Part shown: piece after piece, positions 17,223-26,200 of the stretch
How the letters are laid out: every line of letters starts with the position of its first letter
How positions within the stretch are numbered: the stretch's first letter is position 1
Source: JAPLJU01 sp036725345
GTDB lineage: Bacteria > Desulfobacterota > Syntrophia > Syntrophales > UBA2192
Length of the DNA stretch: 64,000 nucleotides
NCBI GenBank assembly: GCA_036725345.1
Contig: DAIMEJ010000003.1
Coordinates: 124,001 to 188,000 of the forward strand
Reading direction: 5' to 3'
Position numbers and translations under genes: made by a program
The notes under the pieces: generated by a model
The model's input: only the letters and a program-made list of their open reading frames with translations
What the model was told of the DNA's origin: nothing
The model's database searches: none

Positions 17223-18296
17223 ATGCTGGGTGGGTTGTTCAAGAAGAAGGAAAAGCGGAGTAAAAGGGTTGCCGCCATCGTAAGATACCACGAGGAGATG
17301 CACCTGCCCCCGCCTCCGGAGCTTGTAGAGGTAGCAAAAAAGGTGGGTGTGGCTGCGCCATCCTACACGGAGCCCAGGCCAGTCGTTCCGGAACAGGTAC
17401 CTTCGCTTCCGGAGCCTGTGAAGGTTGCGGACAAGAAGGCTTCGGTTACACCCTCCTACGCGCCGCCCCGGCCTGTTGAGCCGGAATCGGAACAGGCGCC
17501 CACGGAATCGGAGCATGAGAAAGTTTCGGACAGTGAGGATTGGGTTTCGCCCTCTTACGCCCGGTCCCGGACGGTCACGCTCGATCCCCAGGGGCTCATG
17601 TCGAACCGCTGCGTCGGTTATCTGTGCGGGTCCTATGAGGCGGAGTCGTACAAAGTGCTGCGTACCAAGCTCCTTCAGCTGACGGGCGGACAGGGCGGGA
17701 CGACCATCATGATCACGAGCGCCCTGCCGGGTGAGGGCAAGACCCTCACGGCCATCAACCTCGCCTTCACCTTCGCCAAGGAATACAACCAGACGGTGCT
17801 GCTGGTGGACAGCGATCTGCACAAGCAGAAGGTCCGCGAGTACCTGGGATTCGAGAGCGACAGGGGGCTGGTTGACTACCTGCTCAACAAATCAAGTCTC
17901 GCCGATATCATCGTATGGCCGAGTGTGGAGAAGTTTACCGTCATCTCGGGCGGCAGATCGGTCACTACGAGCAGCGAACTGCTCGGCTCACCCAGGATGA
18001 AGAAACTCGTGAAAGACCTCAAAAACCGCTATCCCGACCGCTATGTATTTTTCGACGTCGCGCCGGTGCTGGCGGGGGCTGATGCCCTGGCTTTCGCCCC
18101 CCAGGTTGACTATATCATCCTGGTAGTCCGGGCGGGCTCGACATCGATTGAAGATGTCAGGCTTGCCCTGGACCTGCTGCCCCGGAAGAAGATACTGGGG
18201 TTTGTCCTGAACCGTGCCGATCAGAAGGACATGGCCAGCAGGTATCGCGCGTACAAGGATGGAGAAGGAAGTTTAAGGCGACAAGACACACAGTAG
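17223..18296 (+). CDS. CpsD/CapB-like tyrosine-kinase-type ATPase of the exosortase locus
   Basis: A 357-aa protein: residues 1-135 are a variable Pro/Glu-rich linker with three 'PSYA.PRPV'-like repeats, followed by a MinD-like P-loop ATPase. Visible motifs are Walker A 'SALPGEGKT', A' 'VLLVDSDLHK' and Walker B 'YVFFDVAPVL'. Family members autophosphorylate tyrosines and regulate the Wzz partner encoded just upstream. The usual C-terminal tyrosine cluster is thin: only two tyrosines ('SRYRAYKDG') lie near the end. A cytoplasmic regulatory role is inferred. Confidence 0.85.
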   Translation: MLGGLFKKKEKRSKRVAAIVRYHEEMHLPPPPELVEVAKKVGVAAPSYTEPRPVVPEQVPSLPEPVKVADKKASVTPSYAPPRPVEPESEQAPTESEHEKVSDSEDWVSPSYARSRTVTLDPQGLMSNRCVGYLCGSYEAESYKVLRTKLLQLTGGQGGTTIMITSALPGEGKTLTAINLAFTFAKEYNQTVLLVDSDLHKQKVREYLGFESDRGLVDYLLNKSSLADIIVWPSVEKFTVISGGRSVTTSSELLGSPRMKKLVKDLKNRYPDRYVFFDVAPVLAGADALAFAPQVDYIILVVRAGSTSIEDVRLALDLLPRKKILGFVLNRADQKDMASRYRAYKDGEGSLRRQDTQ

Positions 18297-18321
18297 AGTA
18301 TCGCTTGCCGCGCATGGAGAA

Positions 18322-18360
18322 AAACCCCCGGCTCAAAAAGGAGCCGGGGGTTTCTTTTTG
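18322..18360. terminator. Strong bidirectional rho-independent terminator
   Basis: AAACCCCCGGCTC and GAGCCGGGGGTTT pair perfectly around a six-base loop; T-rich sequence follows on the + strand and, read the other way, on the - strand. It lies between the convergent kinase-like and AAA-ATPase genes and probably ends both transcripts. Confidence 0.93.
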
Positions 18361-18409
18361 TCTTGTCTCCCCATGTTGAAACCGGGTCGGAGGAAAGGTG
18401 AGATGAGTT

Positions 18410-19813
18410 TCAGCGGGCAACGGCAAAGGCGGGCAGAGCCCCCTGCCGTTTCAAGCTACCCAGTACCTGCAGGGCTTCCTCTCTCGACTTAAAGCCGCTG
18501 GCGGTGAGGCGGTACCAGTGGATGTCACTCGATACTGTCCGGAGTTCGGCCTTGAGCATCCTCGTTTTAAGAAGCGAGTCTTTCCTCAGGGTCTCAACGG
18601 ATCGCAGGTCATCGAAAGTGCCGAGATAAATTTGGTATTTCCCGTCCGGTTCCTTTCCCAGAAAGAACTCATCGTTGAGCGGGGGGATTTTCACCGGCTC
18701 GTCACTGGGCACCTGGCTCAAATCGGTGATGTGTGGGTTGTTCTCCAGAAGGATGTCCAGAATCGTTGGGTTGACGAACCCATAGTACTGCTGTGCCAGG
18801 AACGACAGGGGCCGGCCCTTTATCACGGCGGCTGTCTCAGGTTCGACTGCCTCTTCAACAGTGGTTGCGGGGGCCACACCCTGGTACCATTTCAAAACCA
18901 TATACACCCCGAAACCCAGGATGCCGGCAGCTAAGATGCCCAGGACCGCGTAGAGAAGGGCCCGCCAGCGAAAAGTTGTGCCGACATTCGGCTTTAAATA
19001 ACTCATATCCCGGATGGCTTCCTTCGCAATCTTTCTGTCGATGACCCTCCGGGAGGAACTGTATCCAATCACCAGGGCATTGTCGCACAGGGTGTTGATG
19101 ACACGCGGGATCCCCTGGGAAAATTCCCAGATCAGCCGTACGGCGGCAGGTTTGAAGATGCGCCTGCTGCGGTTTCCCGCGACCTTCAGCCGGTGCTCGA
19201 TGTATTCCCTCGTCTCTTCATGCCTGAGAGGTTGGAGGCGATAACGAACGCTGATTCGCTGCCTGAGCGCCCGGTACTGCGGGTCGGTCAGAACTTTTTC
19301 CAGTTCGGGTTGGCCCATCAGGATAACCTGCAGGAGCTTGCCCTGCGCGGTTTCCAGATTTGTCAGAAGACGCACCTCTTCGAGGAGCGTTGGCGATAGC
19401 GCCTGGGCATCGTCGATAATGAGAACGACACGCTCCTTGAGGGACTGACACTTGCGCAGGAAGTTGTCCAGCAGCGTGAGCAGATCGCCCTTCGACAGGG
19501 GCTCCATGCTCGGGCTCTCCGTCTTCAGACCCAGGTTGTGGCATATGTATTTCAAAAAATCCCGGGAGGTAAGTTTGGGGTTGAAGAGGTGCACCGTGCG
19601 CGTGCGGCCGCGATACTGAGCCAGCATCAACTGGATGAGCGAGGTCTTGCCCGTGCCGATTTCGCCTGTGATGACCGTGAAACCCTTCGACTCGTTGAGG
19701 GCGTAGATCATATGGGCATAGGCCTCGTGGTGATGCCTGCTCATGTAAAAGAAGCGCGGGTCGGTGTTGAGCTGAAAAGGGTCTTCGGAAAAACCGTAAT
19801 ATTTTCTATACAT
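18410..19813 (-). CDS. ExeA-like AAA ATPase with LysM-like and SPOR-like C-terminus (exosortase-associated)
   Basis: A 467-aa inner-membrane protein. The cytoplasmic AAA domain starts 'MYRKYYGFSEDPFQLNTDPR' and has Walker A 'GEIGTGKTS' near residue 51 and Walker B 'VVLIIDDAQAL' near 130, as in ExeA/GspA-type ATPases often linked to exosortases. One transmembrane helix lies near residues 285-310. The periplasmic part has a LysM-like segment ('LSFLAQQYYGFVNPTILDIL') and a C-terminal SPOR-like segment ('KYQIYLGTFDD', 'YRLTASGFKSREEA'). This layout suggests coupling of ATP use to peptidoglycan at the export site. The gene is convergent to the main operon and close to the sorted substrate gene. 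Confidence 0.85.
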   Translation of the reverse strand: MYRKYYGFSEDPFQLNTDPRFFYMSRHHHEAYAHMIYALNESKGFTVITGEIGTGKTSLIQLMLAQYRGRTRTVHLFNPKLTSRDFLKYICHNLGLKTESPSMEPLSKGDLLTLLDNFLRKCQSLKERVVLIIDDAQALSPTLLEEVRLLTNLETAQGKLLQVILMGQPELEKVLTDPQYRALRQRISVRYRLQPLRHEETREYIEHRLKVAGNRSRRIFKPAAVRLIWEFSQGIPRVINTLCDNALVIGYSSSRRVIDRKIAKEAIRDMSYLKPNVGTTFRWRALLYAVLGILAAGILGFGVYMVLKWYQGVAPATTVEEAVEPETAAVIKGRPLSFLAQQYYGFVNPTILDILLENNPHITDLSQVPSDEPVKIPPLNDEFFLGKEPDGKYQIYLGTFDDLRSVETLRKDSLLKTRMLKAELRTVSSDIHWYRLTASGFKSREEALQVLGSLKRQGALPAFAVAR

Positions 19814-19960
19814 GAAAAACCACAGCGTTTATTTAGTATCGGACATATCAAGCTATATTAAAGAATGAATGATTTCAAGTGAGAATGGGTGAAAAGGCAA
19901 AAATATCAATGGTATTCACGAGATTCTCGGTGACGCAGTGAAGCTTGTTGTAATGAATAT

Positions 19961-19999
19961 CAACAAAAAAGGGGCAAAGTCAATTGACCTGCCCCCTTT
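19961..19999 (-). terminator. Rho-independent terminator of the VPLPA-CTERM gene
   Basis: On the - strand AAAGGGGGCA pairs with TGCCCCTTT around a TTGA-containing loop, and a T run follows. It starts 18 bases after the stop of the VPxPA-CTERM gene. Confidence 0.88.
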
Positions 20000-20016
20000 A
20001 AAACCATTGTTTATGA

Positions 20017-20709
20017 CTATTTTTTGTACCTCCTTCGCACCGCAACCAACCCGATCAAGCCGGAACCAAGGAGCCAGACCGCTGCGGGTATGGGCACTGC
20101 CGGGGTTGCCGTGACCCGAACCAGGAAATCGTCATGGTCGTCGTCAGGACCTGCTCCGCCGTCATCCAGGAAAAGATAAAGGACGTTGCCGGTCGGAAGC
20201 TCACCGTTAGGAACAGCAAACGGATTGAAGCTTGCAAAGAAATTGGGTCCGATAGCCGCTCCGGCAGAGTCATCCGGATTGGAACCGTTTGCAACCGAAC
20301 CCGCACCTGAGTTGACGTCGAAGCTGAACGGTGCCAGGCCAGTAAAGCTGCTATCTATGCTTATCGAGAAGGTGTCCAGCGGCGATGAGATATTCGGCGC
20401 AATGATGGTCCCGCCTGGATGGTTGAAGTACTCTACCCCATCCACAAGGAACGTGTTTTGATAGCCCGCTTCCGCACCAAAGAACTCGGCTAAGAATGTT
20501 GTCCCAGCGGGTGCGTCCACATAGACCTGAGCACCGTAATATCCGGGGATCTGTGGTCCGGTAAATAGCGTAGGAATAAAATTGTTGATACCGAGATTCG
20601 GGATCTGCCCCGGTACGGGATCCTGGAGGCTGAAGATCGCCGCATTTGCTCCCGTGGCAAAAGCCATTACGATCCCTGCTACCAGGACGCATTTGATAAA
20701 CCGTTTCAT
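20017..20709 (-). CDS. VPLPA-CTERM sorting-signal exported protein
   Basis: A 230-aa secreted protein with an N-terminal signal peptide ('CVLVAGIVMAFATGANAA') and a C-terminal exosortase tag: 'VPIPAAVWLLGSGL', a hydrophobic helix, then the basic end 'RRRYKK'. This VPxPA form is the type handled by XrtD, encoded at 6523-8088. The middle is Gly/Asn/Asp-rich without a recognised catalytic domain and probably forms a beta-sandwich surface protein. A strong AAAGGAGG precedes the ATG. It is the only protein with this tag seen in the window. Confidence 0.92.
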   Translation of the reverse strand: MKRFIKCVLVAGIVMAFATGANAAIFSLQDPVPGQIPNLGINNFIPTLFTGPQIPGYYGAQVYVDAPAGTTFLAEFFGAEAGYQNTFLVDGVEYFNHPGGTIIAPNISSPLDTFSISIDSSFTGLAPFSFDVNSGAGSVANGSNPDDSAGAAIGPNFFASFNPFAVPNGELPTGNVLYLFLDDGGAGPDDDHDDFLVRVTATPAVPIPAAVWLLGSGLIGLVAVRRRYKK

Positions 20710-20852
20710 TGAAGCGCCTCCTTTTCTCTGACCGATTCTTCTTTGAAAAAAGGAATGCTTACCGGTTTAAAGCGTTTTTACACTTTCGCGTTAATGTTAC
20801 CCGTTACACCTGGGGGATGCATTGAAACGAGAAAAACTTAGCCGTAATTGCT

Positions 20853-20881
20853 AATATACATTATTTTTGTGTTGTTTGCAA
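20853..20881 (-). promoter_or_regulatory. Sigma-70-type promoter for the VPLPA-CTERM gene
   Basis: On the - strand TTGCAA (20881-20876) is separated by exactly 17 bases from TATATT (20858-20853). The predicted start near 20846 leaves a leader of about 137 bases. The site lies just downstream of an IS1595-type remnant. Confidence 0.7.
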
Positions 20882-20893
20882 GGTAAAAAGTAA

Positions 20894-21148
20894 GGTAATT
20901 CCGGAACAAAACTGCGCTGCAGCATCTGCGGCCTGACCCGAAGGTTCAGTCAACCGAGATGGACCAAGACCCGGATTCCCTCGTATTGGAAAGGCCGCCT
21001 GGTAGCGTTCTTTTGCCTCGGCGTACCGGCGTATCGTTTGCGCTTCCAGACGTCCGTGCACCAGGGCACCGTTCAGCGGTGGTTTCAGATCCTGAGAGAG
21101 ACGGTCTACCAGCAGGCCCTCTCTTCCCGGCAATTCACTTTTGATTAA
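20894..21148 (+). pseudogene. IS1595-family transposase N-terminal fragment
   Basis: An 84-codon open stretch without its own start reads 'KLRCSICGLTRRFSQ', the end of a zinc-ribbon, then 'YWKGRLVAFFCLGVPAYRLR' and 'TVQRWFQILRETVYQQ', which resembles the N-terminal DNA-binding part of IS1595/IS1016-type transposases. It stops at TAA 21146-21148; the DDE-type catalytic domain is absent on both sides. It is a dead remnant between the VPLPA-CTERM promoter and a DUF2959 gene. No inverted repeats could be assigned. Confidence 0.65.
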
Positions 21149-21201
21149 CAAACAACATGTGATATGTGTTTGCAACGGACAACAACATGAGGAGGAGCAA
21201 C

Positions 21202-21846
21202 ATGAGAATTCTACTTTTCGTTCTTTCCGCCGTCATCCTCGGGCTCGGCGGCTGCAACACCATGTATTACGGAACGATGGAAAAGATGGGCGTTCACAAG
21301 CGCGACATCATGGTGGACCGTGTCAAGGCGGCGCGTGACACTCAGAATGAAACCAGGCAGCAATTCCTGACGGCCATGGAGCAGTACAAGAGCGTCGTCA
21401 ACTTCAAAGGCGGCGATTTGGAGAAGGAGTACAACAAGCTCAACGCGACCCTGCAAAAGAGCGAGTCCAAGGCTGCCGAGGTGCGCAAGCGGATCACCGC
21501 CGTGGAGGATGTGTCCGAAGCGCTGTTCAGCGAGTGGCGCTCGGAAATCAAGCAGTACTCCAGTGACACGTTGCGGAAGTCGAGCCAGAAGAAATACGAC
21601 GTCACAAAAAAGAAATACGATGAGATGATCAGGGCCATGAAAAAGGCCGAGGCCAAGCTTGAACCCACCCTGGTCCCCCTGCGCGATCAGGTCCTTTTCA
21701 TGAAGCACAACCTGAACGCCAGGGCCATTGCCGGACTGAGCGGGGAAGTGGTCAACATCCAGACGAACGTGGACAGCCTAGTTCGAGAGATGGAAAGCTC
21801 CATCGCCGAGGCCGACGCGTTTATCAAATCGCTGCAGTCTGAATGA
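21202..21846 (+). CDS. DUF2959 family lipoprotein
   Basis: A 214-aa protein with a lipobox ('LGLGGC', Cys near residue 17) followed by a long charged coiled-coil body ('KYDVTKKKYDEMIRAMKKAE'). It matches DUF2959, periplasmic lipoproteins of unknown role. ATG 21202 is chosen over the upstream ATGs because AGGAGGAGC lies directly before it and the signal peptide starts there ('MRILLFVLSAVIL'). It stands alone, with no visible partner gene. Confidence 0.82.
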   Translation: MRILLFVLSAVILGLGGCNTMYYGTMEKMGVHKRDIMVDRVKAARDTQNETRQQFLTAMEQYKSVVNFKGGDLEKEYNKLNATLQKSESKAAEVRKRITAVEDVSEALFSEWRSEIKQYSSDTLRKSSQKKYDVTKKKYDEMIRAMKKAEAKLEPTLVPLRDQVLFMKHNLNARAIAGLSGEVVNIQTNVDSLVREMESSIAEADAFIKSLQSE

Positions 21847-22010
21847 GTCCTGCCTGCGCAGTGGCGGCTTGTTTCAGCGGTCCTTGATCCCGTAAAGCTT
21901 CAACGTCATCCGTCCGCATTCGACACACCTCCTGACTGAGACAAGAAGACTCATTTGAATTTCAGCCACTTGAAGTGGAAGATCCGGGGTCGTCGGACGA
22001 GCGAATTCAC

Positions 22011-22052
22011 CCCCAAAAACACAAGAGGCAGGACCATTCCTGGCCCTGCCTC
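22011..22052 (-). terminator. Hairpin, probable terminator of the Ig/propeller gene
   Basis: GAGGCAGG (22025-22032) pairs with CCTGCCTC (22045-22052), with further inner pairing; read on the - strand it is followed by 'TTGTGTTTTT'. It lies about 130 bases after the stop of the gene ending at 22182. Confidence 0.6.
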
Positions 22053-22181
22053 GAGTTTGCCGTTTGTAACTTTTTATATTATCTCTTGCCTTCCTATGGA
22101 GTAATCTTCACCGAATCTTTTTTCTCAATTTCATTTCCCCGGGGAGAACCAACATCTTTTCATCTATTGCCGTTCCTGATT

Positions 22182-24367
22182 TTAGTAGCCCACAGTAATA
22201 ACGATGGCTGCTGGCCCGATTCCGGCACCAACCGTGGGCGCAACCATGGGTGTGAGGGCTCCATCCGCGCCGATCGTGTACTGCGAGACATTATGGACAA
22301 CGTAGTTTGCCACGTAGGCATACTTTCCGGAGGGGTCTACCGTGACGGACCGGGGCCCATCTCCGGCATCAACCGTGGGCACGGCCATGGGCGTTAGGGA
22401 TCCGTCCGCGCCGATCGTGTACTGCGAGATATTATCGTCGTCGTAGTTTGCCACGTAGGCATATCTTCCGGAAGAGTCAACCGTGACGGACCGGGGCCCA
22501 TCCCCGGCCGGGACCACTGGAGTGGCCATGGGCGCGAGGGAACCGTCCGCGCCGATCGTGTACTGCGAAATGTTGTTGCTGTCGACGTTTGCCGCGTAAG
22601 CGTACCCGCCTGAAGGGTTGACCATGACGGACCGGGGTCCATCCCCGGCATCAACCGTAGCCGGGTCCATGGCCTCGAGTAGACCGGTCGCACCGATCGT
22701 GTACTGCGAGATGTTGTCATCACCAGCATTTGCCACGTAGGCATAATTGCCCGAGGGATGGATCGTAACGGAGTAGGGCTGATTTCCAGTACCAACAGTG
22801 CCATTGGGTGTGAGGGAACCGTCCGCACCGATCGTGTACTGCGAGACGTTGTCACTACCCCAATTTGCCACGTAGGCATAATGACCTGTGGGGTCAACTG
22901 TGACGGCTGCGGGCCCTGACCCGGTATCAACCGTGGGTACGGCCATGGGCGTGAGGGAACCGTCCGCGTCGATCGTGTACTGTGAAACAGTGTTGCTGAC
23001 GTAGTTTGCCACGTAGGTGAACCTACCTGAAGGGTCTACCGTAATGGCTACCGGTATGAACCCGGCTCCAACTGTCGGTGTGGCCATAGGCGCAAGAGAG
23101 CCATCCGCGCCGATGGTGAACTGCGAGACATTATGGCTGTCTTGGTTTGCCACATAGGCGTATTTCGGTGTGGGAGCAGAAGCCGCCGTTACCGTCATCG
23201 TATAGTCCTTTGTCGTTGTGCCATCCTGCGCGGTGACTGTGTAGGTTACGGGGCCGCCACTGAAATCCTGCACCACTCCGGATGCCGGGACTACCGATGC
23301 CCCCGGTGAAACAGCTATTGTCGGTGTTAAGGCTGTTAAACTCATCCAAAATGGAACCTGAAGTGTGACAGTATCCAGACCTATTGTGCCGTTTATGCCT
23401 GAAATGGTGAATGAGGTTATATTGCAAGCAGTGTTAGGCGCTTCCGTGACCGTTACCGTATAGGTCTTTTGTGTCACGCCATCCATCGCTGTAACGGTGT
23501 AGGTCTGCGGGGTTGTAAAATCCTGCGCCACTCCGGATGCCGGGTCTATAGTGGCTCCCGGAGAAACAGTTATCGTCGGCGCCAGGGCTGTCACATCCGT
23601 ACCGTAGGGCATCGTGACTGCGACAGTATTCGGACCTACCGTACCGCCCGAGCCTGATATGGCGAATGTCAATATCTCGGCAGCAGTGTTGGGTGCTTCC
23701 GTGACCGTTACCTTATAGGTCTTTTGTGTCACGCCATCCATCGCTGTAACGGTGTAGGTCTGCGGGGTNNNNNNNNNNNNNNNNNNNNNNNNNNNNNNNN
23801 NNNNNNNNNNNNNNNNNNNNNNNNNNNNNNNNNNNNNNNNNNNNNNNNNNNNNNNNNNNNNNNNNNNNTGGCTCCCGGAGAAACAGTTATCGTCGGCGCC
23901 AGGGCTGTCACATCCGTACCGTAAGCAACCTGGACTGTGATAGTATTTGGCTGTATTGGCTGGGTTGTCCCACTAGGTATAGCGAATGTGATTATATCGC
24001 AGGCAGTGTTAGGCGCTTCCGTAACCGTTACCGCGTAAACCTTTGTCGAGCCATTCTGCGCGGTAACTGTGTAGGTTACGGGGCCGCCACTGAAATCCTG
24101 CGCCACTCCGGATGCCGGGTCTATAGTTGCTCCGTTATGAACGATCGTCGGTTCCAAGGCTGTTACATCCGTTCCAAAGGGAACCTGGACCGTAATAGTA
24201 TTCGTACCTATTGTCGTATTTGAGCCTGGTATGGCCGATATGGTGAATGATGTTATATCTTTTGAAATCGGGGTGTGGTGACCCCCACCTCCACCTCCGC
24301 CGCACGCCAGAAACAGGAGTACCAGGCAGACAGTGCTGAGGATCTTGAAAATGCTTAAATTTTTCAT
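22182..24367 (-). CDS. Lipoprotein with Ig-like repeats and seven-bladed beta-propeller (interrupted by assembly gap)
   Basis: The N-terminus is a lipoprotein signal ('LSTVCLVLLFLACGGGG'). Four Ig-like repeats of about 85 aa follow, each with 'IDPASGVAQDF' or a close variant and ending 'TVTEAPNTA'. The second repeat is broken by the N-gap. The C-terminal half has seven blades of the form 'YAYVANYDDDNISQYTIGAD', as in lactonase/YVTN-type propellers. An outer-surface binding or adhesion role is likely; the conserved residues of 6-phosphogluconolactonases are not evident. The frame offset across the gap has no meaning because the gap length is a placeholder. Confidence 0.8.
23769..23868. other. 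Assembly gap (100 N)
   Basis: Exactly 100 undetermined bases, the usual placeholder for a gap of unknown size. The same Ig-repeat words flank both edges (each edge nearly matches 23480-23620), so the assembler probably failed in the repeat; one or more repeat units may be missing. Confidence 0.98.
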
Positions 24368-25190
24368 GTTTAGTATTGCCCCCCTTTTTCATTGAAAAAC
24401 TATCATTTTAACTTTTAAAGTCAGTAATTTCCCTCTGATCTAAATGCAAAAAACGAATATCTAATATATTTGTTTCATATGTTACGTTTAGCTCTAATCT
24501 GTTGGCAAGTCAATCGGAAGAAAGTGCCATTTTCCCCTCGGGGAGTATTAGAGAAAAATACGAAAAAAGTATTAGATGGGATCGAATCAACTATACATTC
24601 AGAACAAAAACGGATGGGTAAAGATAGCAGATTTCACAAGCAAAAAAGGTCTAAAGATTGATCAATAAGGAAGAACCATCCGCACAAGCGAAGAACTCGG
24701 CGAAAATTTCTTGTTGATTGAATGGCGCCGTCGTGAAACCGGCAATGCCTCTTATCGGGAAAGAACCCCCTCCAGGCGGATTATTCGCCGTGCAGGTATG
24801 ACCCCGCCCTAGGTCAGAGAATAATCGCAATCAGAAACTTATAGAGTCCAAAAGTGGATTTTTTAGACGCCCTCTGAAGTTTGGATGGCGTCATTTGTGA
24901 CCGGAATACAAAAAGAAGGGTTATTCCTCCAATGGTGACTGAATAACCCTTCGCCCGGTTTTTCGTATATTTCAAGGTCATTACCTGATTTGAACCACTT
25001 CAACTGTAGGGAATATCCTGCAAATGGTCCTGATTCTTCTGATTCTTCCAGATAAGCAATATGTCGTAAGAGTCAGCCATATCGAGCAGTTACGGATCTA
25101 TTAATCATTATGGAACGGTAATTGCGGAATAAAATACAGGGATGATTTGATGCAAGCAGATTCATTTGCATTGGAGGAGACACAAAAGTT
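24368..25190. other. Intergenic region with a perfect 12-bp hairpin
   Basis: No convincing gene is seen. A perfect 12-bp inverted repeat, GAAGGGTTATTC (24915-24926) and GAATAACCCTTC (24941-24952), is followed by T-rich sequence on both strands and would act as a terminator. A 47-codon open stretch near 24671-24811 ('GENFLLIEWRRRETGNASYR') has no start or known relatives and is not called. The promoters of the flanking divergent genes should lie here but are not clear. Confidence 0.6.
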
Positions 25191-25388
25191 ATGAAAATTG
25201 TTTGTGCTTGGTGCAAAGAAGATATGGGCAAGCGGGGTGAGGGACACGAAATCTCACACGGGATATGCCGAACCTGCAAGAACGTGCTGATGAAGAGTCT
25301 GCAGCGGTCAGCCGCCCAAACGGAGTGGCCGTCGGTAACAGCATACGAACTCGCGACGAGCAGGTCTCCGGTATCGCTTTACATGTAA
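25191..25388 (+). CDS. Small zinc-ribbon-like protein
   Basis: A 65-aa protein starting 'MKIVCAWCKEDMGKRG', with a second Cys pair in 'GICRTCKNVL'. The CxxC...CxxC layout (Cys5/Cys8 and Cys27/Cys30) predicts one bound zinc ion. GGAGGAG lies upstream of the ATG. The C-terminal half is polar and without known features. Small proteins of this shape are common in Desulfobacterota, with no known function. Confidence 0.6.
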   Translation: MKIVCAWCKEDMGKRGEGHEISHGICRTCKNVLMKSLQRSAAQTEWPSVTAYELATSRSPVSLYM

Positions 25389-25536
25389 AATGGAGAATTC
25401 ACCCCCAGGTGTCCCCCTGACCGGACCGGCAGTTGAGAGATCTCACCCGAACCTCCATGGGACAGGACGTTGTTGTAAGTAATCAAGGGCAAGAGAGGCA
25501 TAGATCGCGCAGGGAATCCAATGAAGGTTCAGGAAC

Positions 25537-25809
25537 ATGAAAGATGAACACAGGCTGATTCTATCAGAGTTGTTTGACGGCGAGTTTCCTGGATTTGTCA
25601 CGGACGCCGGGCGTGATTTTCTGAGTATACGATTCCTGGGTGATGATATCAGGACTGTCCGGCTTCAGGACGTTCTTGATTTCTGGGAAGAACCCGGAGG
25701 CGGTCCGAGTGCATTTGCGGGGATCTCCTGCGACTGGAGGCAGGCGCACTTTCTGGCCTATATGTTCCATGAATATTTCATGGCAGTCCACAGGAAAATG
25801 GCTGGATAA
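25537..25809 (+). CDS. Hypothetical protein, 90 aa
   Basis: A 90-aa acidic, aromatic-rich protein ('FPGFVTDAGRDFLSIRFLGD', later 'AHFLAYMFHEYFMAVHRKM'). No family is recognised. It has neither signal peptide nor membrane helix, so it is probably cytoplasmic. CAGGAAC just before the ATG is a weak ribosome-binding site. It precedes another small gene by 34 bases, and the pair shares one downstream terminator, so they are probably co-transcribed. Confidence 0.5.
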   Translation: MKDEHRLILSELFDGEFPGFVTDAGRDFLSIRFLGDDIRTVRLQDVLDFWEEPGGGPSAFAGISCDWRQAHFLAYMFHEYFMAVHRKMAG

Positions 25810-25843
25810 GGCGAAGATAACTTCCGTATCAAGGAGGAAGTGT

Positions 25844-26038
25844 ATGGAAATGCTGACAGCCGACTATGAGGAGAAAGACGCCGGAAAGATCAGGAGCAGG
25901 AGGATGGAACGGAGCATAATCAACACCATGCGCCGCTACTTCCAAAGCGACTCGGAAAGACCGAGAAAAAAACTCGAATATGCGATCATGGACGCCATGC
26001 AGCGCTACTTTGAGGTGCCGAGCCGCAAGGGAGTATAG
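25844..26038 (+). CDS. Hypothetical small basic helical protein, 64 aa
   Basis: A 64-aa protein preceded by a strong AAGGAGG six bases before the ATG. It contains an internal duplication: 'MERSIINTMRRYFQSDSERP' and 'LEYAIMDAMQRYFEVPSRKG' share the pattern I..AM.RYF. Both copies would form amphipathic helices. No known family is recognised. A longer frame starting at 25640 overlaps the previous gene and lacks a ribosome-binding site, so the short form is preferred. Confidence 0.6.
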   Translation: MEMLTADYEEKDAGKIRSRRMERSIINTMRRYFQSDSERPRKKLEYAIMDAMQRYFEVPSRKGV

Positions 26039-26062
26039 ATATATCTTCACCCACCTTGTGAC

Positions 26063-26105
26063 AGCCTCATCCAGTTTCCCGCCCTTTGCTGGATGAGGCT
26101 TTTTT
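26063..26105 (+). terminator. Rho-independent terminator
   Basis: AGCCTCATCCAG (26063-26074) pairs perfectly with CTGGATGAGGCT (26089-26100), followed by TTTTT. It ends the small-gene transcript 25 bases after the stop at 26038. Confidence 0.92.
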
Positions 26106-26200
26106 ATTGGCCGGAAAGGTGGGCAGGCCGCTTCCCGAAAATAGTCGACGGCCTTTTTGTCAGGGGTTGATGCGCAAAAAGAACCAGATGTAATTCGGGA

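Noticed and set aside
20861..21175. - strand frame of 104 codons over the IS fragment
   Set aside because: The + strand frame shows transposase-like motifs; the - strand frame shows none.
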